Assembly: GCA_963714455.1 (NCBI GenBank)
Contig: CAVQON010000019.1
Coordinates: 196,111-260,110 of the forward strand
Source: CAVQGZ01 sp963714455
GTDB taxonomy: Bacteria > Actinomycetota > Actinomycetes > Jiangellales > Jiangellaceae
Direction of reading: 5' to 3'
Length of the DNA stretch: 64,000 bases
Part shown: positions 1 to 7,282 of the stretch, piece after piece
Position numbering within the stretch: position 1 is the stretch's first letter
How the letters are laid out: each line of letters starts with the position of its first letter
Position numbers and translations under genes: made by a program
Notes under the pieces: generated by a model
What the model was told of the DNA's origin: nothing
What the model saw: the letters and a program-made list of their open reading frames with translations, nothing else
Databases searched by the model: none

Positions 1-474
1 GATGAAGTTGGCGTCGCCGCTCCAGCGGGGAACGACGTGCTGGTGCAGGTGCGCAGCCAGCGAGCCGCCGGCGACGCCGCCAAGGTTGAGCCCGACGTTG
101 AACCCGTGCGGACGCGAGATCGCCCGGACGGTGCGCAGCGCCTGCTGCGTCAGCAGGGTCAGCTCGGTCGCCTCGTCCTGCGTGAGCTCGTCGAGCTCGG
201 CGACGTGCCGGTAGGGCACCACCATCAGATGACCGGGGTTGTACGGGTGCAGGTTCAGCACCGCGTAGACGTGCTCGCCGCGGCGCAGCACCAGCCCGGA
301 CGTGTCGTCGAGGGAGGGGATGCGGCAGAACGGGCAGCCCTCGTCGCGTCCGGTCTCGGCCTCCCCCTTGATGTAGGCCATGCGGTGCGGCGTCCAGAGC
401 CGGGCCAGGCGGTCGGGCACCGAGATGCCGTCCTGAGCCACCAGGTCGGCAGGCTGCTCACCGCTGCCGGTCAC
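1..474 (-). CDS. HIT family hydrolase/phosphorylase (cut by window edge)
   Basis: The frame starts with GTG at 474 and runs off the left edge, so only the first 158 residues are visible. Near the end it carries the histidine-triad motif HLHQHVVPRW followed by SGDANF, as in the AP4A-phosphorylase-like HIT branch of actinobacteria. An upstream GCPFCRIP segment resembles the Cys pair seen in many HIT proteins. Members cleave or phosphorolyse nucleotides such as diadenosine polyphosphates in the cytosol. The start overlaps the thrS stop in a GTGA, implying translational coupling. A HIT gene directly after thrS is the order known from mycobacteria. The family is certain; the exact substrate is not. 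Confidence 0.9.
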   Translation of the reverse strand, partial: MTGSGEQPADLVAQDGISVPDRLARLWTPHRMAYIKGEAETGRDEGCPFCRIPSLDDTSGLVLRRGEHVYAVLNLHPYNPGHLMVVPYRHVAELDELTQDEATELTLLTQQALRTVRAISRPHGFNVGLNLGGVAGGSLAAHLHQHVVPRWSGDANFI

Positions 475-2435
475 GACCAGCTCCGCTCGGCCACGACGCG
501 GACGATCTCGTCGATCGCCTCGTCCACCGGCACCCCGTTGCGCTGGGTGCCGTCGCGGTAGCGGAACGACACCGCCCCGGCGTCGACGTCGGTGTCGCCG
601 GCCAGCAGCATGAAGGGCACCTTGGCCTTCTGGGCGTTGCGGATCTTCTTCTGCATCCGGTCGTCGGAGGTGTCGACCTCGACGCGGATGCCACGTGACC
701 GCAGCGTCTCGGCCACGTCGCGCAGGTAGCCCACATGCGCGTCGGTGATCGGGATGCCCGTCACCTGCACCGGCGCGAGCCATGCCGGGAACGCACCCGC
801 GTAGTGCTCCAGCAGGATGCCGAAGAACCGCTCGACCGAGCCGAAGAGCGCCCGGTGGATCACGTACGGGCGCTGCCGGGTGCCGTCGGCGGCCTGGTAC
901 TCCAGGTCGAAGCGCACCGGAAGCTGAAGGTCGACCTGCAGGGTCGAGAGCTGCCAGCGGCGTCCGATGGCGTCGGAGACGTGCACGTCGATCTTCGGGG
1001 CGTAGAACGCGCCCTCGCCCTCGGCGACGGAGTACTCCAGCCCCGAACGGTCCAGCGCCTCGCGCAGCGCGGCCTCCGCGACGTCCCACTGCTCGGGCTC
1101 GCCGACGAACTTCTCCGGACGGGTCGACAGCTCGGCGGTGAAGTCGGTGAGCCCGTAGTCACGCAGCAGGCCGACGACGAAGTCGAGCAGCGACGCGAGC
1201 TCGTCGGAGAGCTGCTCGGGGGTGCAGAAGATGTGCGAGTCGTCCTGGGTGAACCCGCGGGCGCGGGTGAGGCCGTGCACGACGCCGGACTTCTCGTAGC
1301 GGTAGACGGTGCCGAACTCGAACAGGCGCATCGGCAGCTCGCGGTAGGAGCGACCGCGCGAGGAGTAGATGAGCATGTGCATCGGGCAGTTCATCGGCTT
1401 GAGGTAGTACTCCGCGCCGGCGTCGAGCTCCATCGGCGGGTACATGCCCTCGGCGTACCACTGCAGGTGCCCGGAGGTCTCGAACAGCGCTCCCTTGGTG
1501 AGGTGCGGGGTCTGCACGAACTGGTACCCGGCCTCTTCGTGGCGGCGGCGGGAGTAGTCCTCCATCACCATGCGCACCACCCCGCCCTTGGGGTGCCACA
1601 CCGCCAGCCCCGAGCCGATCTGCTCGGGGAACGAGAACAGGTCGAGCTCGGCACCCAGCTTGCGGTGGTCGCGCTTCTCGGCCTCGGCGAGCATGTCGAG
1701 GTGGGCGCGCAGCGCGTCCTTGGACTCCCACGCGGTGCCGTAGATGCGCTGCAGCTGCGGGTTCTTCTCCGAACCGCGCCAGTAGGCGGCCGCCACCCGC
1801 ATCAGCTGGAAGGCCGGGATGTGCTTGGTGGTGGGCAGGTGGGGACCTCGGCACAGGTCGTTCCAGGCCAGCGACCCGTCGCGGCGCAGGTTGTCGTAGA
1901 TGGTCAGCTCGCCGCCACCGACCTCGGCGGACGCGCCTTCGGCGGCGTCGGCAGCGTTGCCCTTGAGCCCGATCAGCTCCAGCTTGTACGGCTCGTCGGC
2001 CAGCTCGAGGCGGGCCTCGTCGTCGCCGACCACGCGTCGGGAGAAGCGCTGACCCTCCTTGATGATCTTGCGCATGCGGGTCGACAGGGCGTCGAGGTCG
2101 TCAGGGGTGAACGGCTCGGCGACGTCGAAGTCGTAGTAGAAGCCGTCCTTGACCGGCGGTCCGATGCCGAGGCGGGCCTTCGGGAAGAGCTCTTGGACGG
2201 CCTGGGCCAGCACGTGCGCGGTGGAGTGGCGCAGCACCGCGCGTCCGTCGTCGCTGTCGAGTGCGACGGGCTCGACGACGTCGCCGGCGGCCACGGGGGC
2301 GGCCAGGTCGACCAGTGTGCCGTTGACTCGCGCGACGACGGCGTCGGCGCCCACGCTGCGCAGCACCTCACCGGCGGACGCACCCTGCGGGGCGCTGACC
2401 TCGCGGGAGTCGACGGTGAGCAGAAGGTCGGGCAT
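471..2435 (-). CDS. thrS: Threonine--tRNA ligase
   Basis: This 654-residue protein has the full class II ThrRS layout. A TGS domain occupies about residues 1-60. The editing domain has HSTAH (70-74) and CRGPH (195-199). The catalytic core has the zinc ligands Cys350 (MNCPMH) and His401 (DDSHIF), motif 2 around RYEKSG, and a C-terminal anticodon-binding domain. It charges tRNA-Thr in the cytosol and hydrolyses mischarged Ser-tRNA. The ATG has a good ribosome site (GGGGAGA, 5 nt upstream). Only 48 bp separate it from the upstream lipoprotein gene, leaving no room for a T-box leader. It is translationally coupled to the HIT gene. Confidence 0.98.
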   Translation of the reverse strand: MPDLLLTVDSREVSAPQGASAGEVLRSVGADAVVARVNGTLVDLAAPVAAGDVVEPVALDSDDGRAVLRHSTAHVLAQAVQELFPKARLGIGPPVKDGFYYDFDVAEPFTPDDLDALSTRMRKIIKEGQRFSRRVVGDDEARLELADEPYKLELIGLKGNAADAAEGASAEVGGGELTIYDNLRRDGSLAWNDLCRGPHLPTTKHIPAFQLMRVAAAYWRGSEKNPQLQRIYGTAWESKDALRAHLDMLAEAEKRDHRKLGAELDLFSFPEQIGSGLAVWHPKGGVVRMVMEDYSRRRHEEAGYQFVQTPHLTKGALFETSGHLQWYAEGMYPPMELDAGAEYYLKPMNCPMHMLIYSSRGRSYRELPMRLFEFGTVYRYEKSGVVHGLTRARGFTQDDSHIFCTPEQLSDELASLLDFVVGLLRDYGLTDFTAELSTRPEKFVGEPEQWDVAEAALREALDRSGLEYSVAEGEGAFYAPKIDVHVSDAIGRRWQLSTLQVDLQLPVRFDLEYQAADGTRQRPYVIHRALFGSVERFFGILLEHYAGAFPAWLAPVQVTGIPITDAHVGYLRDVAETLRSRGIRVEVDTSDDRMQKKIRNAQKAKVPFMLLAGDTDVDAGAVSFRYRDGTQRNGVPVDEAIDEIVRVVAERSWS

Positions 2436-2483
2436 CGTGTTCTCCCCGTCGTGGTTCGGTCGTTCGTCGGGTGGTGCGCGGCG

Positions 2484-3275
2484 TCAGGCGCCCGCGAAGG
2501 TCACCTGGGTCGCGCCGTCGGCGGCGCGCAGGTTGAGCGTGCTGCCCTCGAGCTCGAAGGTCGCCACGTTGCTCAGGGCGGCCAGGTAGTTCTCCTCCAG
2601 CGTGGCCTGCTCGCCGGCGCACTCGTCGCCCTCGGTGGACACGTCGGTGACGGCGATCTCGCCCTCGCCGGCCGTCCACTGCCCGGAGTAGTCGCGGCAC
2701 CCGGTGAACCCCGCGACCGTCCCGTCGTCGGCGAACGCCGCGGTGACGTCGGCGGTGGCGGCGGTGCCCTCGACCCCGCCGTTCTGGTTGTTGATGCCGG
2801 TCGCGACCCATGACGTGCCGGCAAGGTCGTCGATGCCTGCCTGGTAGGTGAGCAGGTCGGCGCCCTCGGCGTCTTGCAGCGTCAAGGCGTCGTCGCTCTG
2901 CTCGAACGCGGCGACGAGGGGGAAGGCGGCGAGCACCGCCTGCTCCTGGGCCTCGACGTCGGGGTCGGCACAGGCCATCAGGGTCACCGGGCCAGGCTCG
3001 ATGGTCAGCGCCGCACCATCCTGGGTCCAGGTCGCGCCGAAGCGGTTGCAGCCGGTCGACCCGGCCGCATCGCCGTCGACGAGGAACGTCAGCGTGGACT
3101 CGCTCGCCGCGGCGGGCGTCGGCTGCTCGCTCCCCGTCGCCGTGTACGACGTGAGCACCCACGACGACCCGGTCAGGTCGGGCGCGGTGCCTGCCTGGGT
3201 GTCGTCGCTGTCGTTGCTGGCGCAGCCGGCGAGCGCCATCGACGCAACCGCCACGAGCACCAGCGGGGTCTTCAT
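2484..3275 (-). CDS. Lipoprotein with two META (HslJ-like) domains
   Basis: The 263-residue product starts with a lipoprotein signal ending in the lipobox ALAGC (Cys18), so it should be anchored to the outer face of the membrane. Two tandem META/HslJ-like domains follow. Each begins with LTGSSW or LAGTSW and contains a conserved GCNRF or GCRDY centre and a second Cys, with roughly 110 residues per domain. HslJ/META proteins are linked to envelope stress and heat tolerance, but the biochemical role is unknown. The open frame continues upstream through the tRNA-Val gene, so the ATG at 3275 was chosen. It has an AAGGGGAG ribosome site 8 nt upstream. Confidence 0.85.
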   Translation of the reverse strand: MKTPLVLVAVASMALAGCASNDSDDTQAGTAPDLTGSSWVLTSYTATGSEQPTPAAASESTLTFLVDGDAAGSTGCNRFGATWTQDGAALTIEPGPVTLMACADPDVEAQEQAVLAAFPLVAAFEQSDDALTLQDAEGADLLTYQAGIDDLAGTSWVATGINNQNGGVEGTAATADVTAAFADDGTVAGFTGCRDYSGQWTAGEGEIAVTDVSTEGDECAGEQATLEENYLAALSNVATFELEGSTLNLRAADGATQVTFAGA

Positions 3276-3313
3276 GGTGAGCGCTCCCCTTCGACGCGGC
3301 AGACACAGATGGG

Positions 3314-3385
3314 TGGGCGATACTGGTTTCGAACCAGTGACCTCCTCGGTGTGAACGAGGCGCTCTCCCACTGAGCTAATCGCCC
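3314..3385 (-). tRNA. tRNA-Val (anticodon CAC)
   Basis: The 72-nt cloverleaf is complete. The acceptor stem is GGGCGAT/ATCGCCC, the anticodon stem CCTCG/CGAGG with loop TTCACAC (anticodon CAC), and the T-arm ACTGG-TTCGAAA-CCAGT. The discriminator is A and no CCA is encoded. A TATCCT box at 3401-3406 on the same strand could be its -10. Confidence 0.97.
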
Positions 3386-3450
3386 GTCAGCGGAAGCAGA
3401 AGGATATCCGACCCGGCGCCCTGCGACGTCGGAGGAGGGGCCGACGGGCC

Positions 3451-3918
3451 TCAGGCGTTCCAGACGCTCTCCAGCCAGGCGCCGATCGGGCCGGGGAAGC
3501 CGTAGCGCTGCAGGTACCAGACGGCCGTGACGATCGCGACAAGCGCGACCACGACCCCCAGCACCTGGTTCAGCCGGCGTACCTCGGGGGCCATCGCCCG
3601 GTCGCGTGCCGCGACGGCCCGTGCCTTCGCCCAGTCCAGCGAGCCGCGGGCCCAGGCGAACTCGCTGGCCAGAATCATCAGCCCGATGAAGATCGTGGCC
3701 CAGCCGGGTCCGGGGAGCGCCAGCAGCGCGACGCCGGTGGCCACCACCAGCACTCCGACGGTGAGCACGCCGATGCGCCAGGTCAGGTCGAGCAGGGAGT
3801 TTCCTCGAAGGCTGCGTCGAAAGACCCGGTAGCGCACAGCCGGGCCACGGCGGTGCTCGACCGAATCCTCACGACTCGTCGCGGGCGTCGCCTCATGACG
3901 CGCCTTCGAGTCGTTCAT
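3451..3918 (-). CDS. PGPGW-family (TIGR02611) membrane protein
   Basis: The 155-residue protein has three hydrophobic segments. The first and second flank the diagnostic motif LPGPGWATIF, followed by IGLMILASEFAWA. This defines the small actinobacterial PGPGW/TIGR02611 membrane family of unknown function. An amphipathic, Arg-rich cytosolic stretch follows, then a last membrane span near the C-terminus. The ATG at 3918 was chosen because upstream residues are poor in coding character; no strong ribosome site is visible. It is divergent from the SsgA-like gene, so both promoters must lie in the intervening 131 bp. Confidence 0.85.
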   Translation of the reverse strand: MNDSKARHEATPATSREDSVEHRRGPAVRYRVFRRSLRGNSLLDLTWRIGVLTVGVLVVATGVALLALPGPGWATIFIGLMILASEFAWARGSLDWAKARAVAARDRAMAPEVRRLNQVLGVVVALVAIVTAVWYLQRYGFPGPIGAWLESVWNA

Positions 3919-4049
3919 GGCTCGATCGTCACACGTCGACCGTGGTGCGCACCACCGGGAATGACCCTGGGGTGACCCTGAGAGGCGAGGTTTGCCTGCC
4001 CTGACCGCGGGGAACAACACAGGTGAGCAACCATCATCTGGAGGACACC

Positions 4050-4460
4050 GTGAACACCGCCGCAGTGCGCAGCCCGTTCGACGTCACCCTTGTCGGCGCC
4101 GAGCTGCCCGTGCTGATGCAGGCGCAGCTGGAGTACTACGCCGCCGATCCCTATGCCGTGACCGCCGTGTTCCACACCGGTGAGCGGCCCGTTCGCTGGG
4201 TCTTCGCACGCGACCTGCTCGACGAGGGCCTGGTGCACGACGTCGGCGACGGCGACATCCAGATCGTCCCGAGCCGCGACTCCCTGGGCGTCCACGTCGT
4301 CCAGCTGCGGCTGGAGTCCCCGGACGGGGTCGCCGTGCTGGAGGCGCCTGCCGACGTCATCCTCGAGTTCTTGGGACGCAGCTACGCCCTCGTGCCGCCG
4401 GGTATGGAGCCGGCGTTCGTCGACGTGGACGACACGATCACGCGCATCTTGGCCGGCTGA
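4050..4460 (+). CDS. SsgA-like (SALP) sporulation/cell-division regulator
   Basis: The 136-residue product matches the SsgA/SsgB-like fold. Recognisable blocks are VLMQAQLEYYAADPYAV, VRWVFARDLL and the C-terminal VPPGMEP. SALPs recruit or position divisome components such as FtsZ during septation in actinomycetes, and they also occur in non-sporulating genera. An in-frame GTG at 4023 exists, but GTG at 4050 has GGAGG 5 nt upstream and is preferred. It is a short single-domain protein with no membrane segment. Family is well supported; the precise role in this organism is unknown. Confidence 0.88.
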   Translation: MNTAAVRSPFDVTLVGAELPVLMQAQLEYYAADPYAVTAVFHTGERPVRWVFARDLLDEGLVHDVGDGDIQIVPSRDSLGVHVVQLRLESPDGVAVLEAPADVILEFLGRSYALVPPGMEPAFVDVDDTITRILAG

Positions 4461-4486
4461 GACGAGCCGACCGGTCACGGGGCCGC

Positions 4487-4492
4487 TAGCCT
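4487..4492 (+). promoter_or_regulatory. -10 box TAGCCT of a probable leaderless promoter
   Basis: TAGCCT lies 9 nt before the GTG at 4502. No ribosome site precedes that start, which suggests a leaderless transcript for the DsbA-like gene. Confidence 0.4.
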
Positions 4493-4501
4493 CCCGTGCT
4501 T

Positions 4502-5005
4502 GTGAGCCGCGAGAGCGTGATGCCGACGACCGAGCCGGGCATCGACCTCTGGTGCGACCTGCTGTGCCCGGACTGCGCCGCCCTGCTGGACGACATCGAG
4601 CTGCTGCGTGCCCGCACGTCGCTTCGCCTGCGCCACTTCCCCCTGGTGGCACACACCTGGGCCGTCCCGGCGGCGCAGGTCGCCGAGGAGGCCCGTGCCC
4701 AGGACATGCTCTGGCCGGTCGTGCAGGCGATCCTGGCGACCAACGGCGAGATCCACTCCCCCGACGACCTGGTGGTCACAGCCCAGCGCGGGGGTGCGTC
4801 GGTCACCGCGGTGCGCCGTGCTCTGGCCGACGGTCGCCATGCCGGAACCATCGCCCGCGACTACCGACAAGGCCGGGCGCTGGGCATCCCCGGCACCCCG
4901 ACGCTGGTCGTCCAAGGCCCCGGCGGGCCGGTGATGCTGGACGGCGGACGCACCCAGGTAGGACTGCGGGTCGCGGCCGAAGCGCTGCTGGAGACCTTCG
5001 CCTAG
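4502..5005 (+). CDS. DsbA-family thioredoxin-fold protein
   Basis: This thioredoxin-fold protein (about 167 residues) carries the dithiol motif LCPDC near the N-terminus and the cis-proline loop GIPGTPTLVV near the C-terminus. A helical insertion sits between them, as in DsbA/FrnE-like oxidoreductases. No signal peptide or membrane segment precedes the CPDC motif, so a cytosolic role in thiol exchange is more likely than secretion. Alternative starts are GTG 4496, GTG 4517 and ATG 4520. GTG 4502 was chosen from the position of the TAGCCT -10 box. The gene is single and convergent with pabC, with a strong palindrome between them. Confidence 0.82.
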   Translation: MSRESVMPTTEPGIDLWCDLLCPDCAALLDDIELLRARTSLRLRHFPLVAHTWAVPAAQVAEEARAQDMLWPVVQAILATNGEIHSPDDLVVTAQRGGASVTAVRRALADGRHAGTIARDYRQGRALGIPGTPTLVVQGPGGPVMLDGGRTQVGLRVAAEALLETFA

Positions 5006-5050
5006 CGTCCGCGCCACGTCGACGCTCGCCGCCCGCGCCGTCCCGCCCCA

Positions 5051-5083
5051 ACCCCAGCCCGACCCCAGCCCGACCCCAGCCCG
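5051..5083. repeat. 11-bp tandem repeat, three units
   Basis: Three perfect head-to-tail copies of ACCCCAGCCCG follow the end of the DsbA-like gene. They lie in non-coding DNA and have no evident function. Confidence 0.8.
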
Positions 5084-5104
5084 AAACGATCACGTGACGG
5101 CGGG

Positions 5105-5150
5105 AGTTTGGGGGTTTCCAAGGCTGATCGTCCTTGGAAACCCCCAAACT
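5105..5150. terminator. Perfect 19-bp palindrome with 8-nt loop between convergent genes
   Basis: The arms AGTTTGGGGGTTTCCAAGG (5105-5123) and its exact reverse complement (5132-5150) enclose CTGATCGT. Position between the convergent DsbA-like and pabC genes suggests a bidirectional transcription stop. The lack of a T-run leaves a protein-binding site or a mobile palindromic repeat as alternatives. The rest of 5006-5262 holds no gene. Confidence 0.5.
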
Positions 5151-5262
5151 GCCTTGGATGGCAACCGCCTGCCGCACTGCCGGCCGTCGCAGCTCGCGGA
5201 TGGCAGGGGCCAGCTCGCCGGGTGAACGGCGTGGAGTGGCCAGTGGAGATCGGTGATCAGGG

Positions 5263-6084
5263 CTACGGGTCGACGTCCAGCGCGCTGCGCCGTGCGAACT
5301 CGGCCGCGATCGTCCGCGTGCGCTCCCCGGTCGGTAGGTCACGCTCGTCGACCCGGCTCACCGGCTGGACGTCGCGGGTCGAGCTGGTCAGGAACACCTC
5401 GGTTGCCGTGCTCAACGCGTCACCGGGCAGGTCGGCCTCACGTGCGTCGCTCCACTCGAGGACGAGGGCGCGCGTGACGCCGGCGAGACATCCGGACGAC
5501 AGCGGCGGCGTCAGCACCTGGTCGTCGACCACCACGAAGACGTTGCTGCCGGTGCCCTCGCACAGCCGCCCGGCGGTGTTGACGAAGATCGCCTCGCCGG
5601 CACCGCGCTCGCGCGCCCACGCCAGCGCGACGACGTTGTCGCCGTACGACGTCGTCTTCAGCCCCACCAGCGGGCCGCGCTCGTTGCGGGGCCAGGGGGC
5701 GAGCGCCACCGCGGCCTCCGCCGCCCACGCCGGTGCCGCCGACGAAGCCACGATGAGCGTGGGCGTGGTGTCCGTCCGGTCGCTGCCCAGGGGACCCTTG
5801 CCGGCGGTGTAGGTGATGCGCAGCCGGTGGACGCCGCCGGCATCGATCGCCTCGACGACGGCATGGCACGCCTCGGTGACCTCGGCCCGGTTGGGCGCCG
5901 GCAGGCCCATGCCCGCGGCGGAGCGCTCCAGCCGGTCAAGGTGGCGGGTGAGGGCGAAGGGGTGCCCGTCGACCACCTTCATGGTCTCGAACACCCCGTC
6001 GCCGACGGTCAGGCCGTGGTCGAGGGCGGAGACGCTCGCCGCGTCAGGGTCGACCAGGCTGCCGTTGACCCAGAGGGTCGTCAT
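5263..6084 (-). CDS. pabC: Aminodeoxychorismate lyase (class IV PLP aminotransferase fold)
   Basis: The 273-residue protein has class IV aminotransferase hallmarks: SALDHGLTVGDGVFET near the N-terminus, the PLP-binding lysine in LKTTSY (Lys143), the phosphate-binding EGTGSNVFVV block and SGCLAGVTRALV. Paired with pabB it should convert aminodeoxychorismate to p-aminobenzoate and pyruvate for folate synthesis. On its own the fold could also be a branched-chain or D-amino-acid aminotransferase. The ATG at 6084 overlaps the pabB stop (ATGA), so the two are one transcription and translation unit. Confidence 0.88.
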   Translation of the reverse strand: MTTLWVNGSLVDPDAASVSALDHGLTVGDGVFETMKVVDGHPFALTRHLDRLERSAAGMGLPAPNRAEVTEACHAVVEAIDAGGVHRLRITYTAGKGPLGSDRTDTTPTLIVASSAAPAWAAEAAVALAPWPRNERGPLVGLKTTSYGDNVVALAWARERGAGEAIFVNTAGRLCEGTGSNVFVVVDDQVLTPPLSSGCLAGVTRALVLEWSDAREADLPGDALSTATEVFLTSSTRDVQPVSRVDERDLPTGERTRTIAAEFARRSALDVDP

Positions 6085-7190
6085 GACTCGCTCCCATCCG
6101 TCGCCGCCAAGCCTAGGAGGCGGGCGGCCTTCAGCTCGGTCTCGCGCCACTCCCGCTCGGGATCGGAACCCCAGGTGATGCCGGCCCCGGTGCCGAAGCG
6201 CAGCAGCTCCCCCTGACGCCAGAACGTCCGGATGCCGACAGCCAGCTCGCCTTCGGCACGGTCGGCGTCCACCCAGCCGACAGCTCCGCAGTACGGGCCA
6301 CGCTCGCCGCTCTCCAGGTCTGCGATGGCGCGCAGGGCGCTCGACTTGGGCGCCCCCGACACCGAGCCCGGCGGGAACGTCGCGGCCAGCAGGGCGCTCC
6401 AGCCTGTCCGCTCGCGCAGCCTGCCGCGCACCGTCGACACGAGGTGCACCAGCCCCGGGTGCTGCTCGAGCGCGAGGGCGTCGTCCACGACGACCGAGCC
6501 GGTGGCGCAGACGCGTCCGAGGTCGTTGCGGACGAGGTCGACGATCATGACGTTCTCGGCGATGTCCTTGTCGGTGAGATCGACCGCGGTGGCACCGGTC
6601 CCCTTGATCGGCGAGGAGCTGACGTGTCGCCCGTCGCGGCGCAGGAACAGCTCGGGCGAGGCACTCACCACGTCGACGCCCACATCGGGCAGGTGCACCC
6701 GCGCAGCGTGCGGCGCGGGGTTGCTGGCCCGGAGCAGGTCGGCGAGGCCGTCGAGGGACGCCTCAGCCGACAGCGCTGCGCTCAGCACGCGGCAGAGGTT
6801 CACCTGGTACACCTCGCCGTCGGCGACCAGCGCGCGCACCGCCGCGACTCCGGCGAGGTAGTCGTCGCGCGCCAGGTTCGTGGTCCACGCCTCGACGGGC
6901 AGAGAACGCCACGGCCGGCGTGCGCGCGGTGGGTCGGCCCGGGCGACGTGAGCGAACCGGGCCAGCGTCCAGCGGCCCTCGAAGCTGCCGACGACAGCCC
7001 ACCAGCCCGAGTCGTCCAGCACGGACGGGTCGTGGGCGACCTCGACGAGCCCCGTGGCCAGGCGTCCGGCGACGTAGGCGTAGGCCCCCTCGGGGGCGAG
7101 GGCGTCGGCGGCGTCCACAGTGCCAAGACCGTACTGGTCAGGCTCGTGCTCGGCGCGCATCCGAGCGTCGTCGCGGCAGCTGTGCGCCAC
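6081..7190 (-). CDS. pabB: Aminodeoxychorismate synthase component I
   Basis: The protein (up to 369 residues) has the chorismate-binding fold. Key blocks are the Lys/Gly signature SPIKGTGAT, the acidic DLVRNDLGRV, the PPGSVSGAPK loop and the C-terminal GAGITWGSDPEREW. It aminates chorismate with ammonia supplied by a PabA-type glutaminase not seen here. A Lys in PIKGT is characteristic of PabB/TrpE chemistry. The N-terminal domain is short compared with E. coli PabB. Starts at GTG 7190 or ATG 7160 are both possible. An imperfect palindrome at 7199-7218 (CGGGT...ACCCG) lies just upstream and may be an operator. Confidence 0.88.
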   Translation of the reverse strand: MAHSCRDDARMRAEHEPDQYGLGTVDAADALAPEGAYAYVAGRLATGLVEVAHDPSVLDDSGWWAVVGSFEGRWTLARFAHVARADPPRARRPWRSLPVEAWTTNLARDDYLAGVAAVRALVADGEVYQVNLCRVLSAALSAEASLDGLADLLRASNPAPHAARVHLPDVGVDVVSASPELFLRRDGRHVSSSPIKGTGATAVDLTDKDIAENVMIVDLVRNDLGRVCATGSVVVDDALALEQHPGLVHLVSTVRGRLRERTGWSALLAATFPPGSVSGAPKSSALRAIADLESGERGPYCGAVGWVDADRAEGELAVGIRTFWRQGELLRFGTGAGITWGSDPEREWRETELKAARLLGLAATDGSES

Positions 7191-7282
7191 CTCGCTCTCG
7201 GGTTCTTGTCAAGACCCGAACGGCACTGGTGAGACATCTGCAGTGGGGTGACTTTCTCCTCACCAGACTAGAGGGGGATGTC

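Noticed and set aside
2436..2483. T-box or other leader for thrS
   Set aside because: Only 48 bp separate it from the upstream gene, too short for a T-box.
735..2813. Long open frame on the + strand opposite thrS
   Set aside because: It is a mirror of the high-GC codon use of thrS and shows no domain or start signal.
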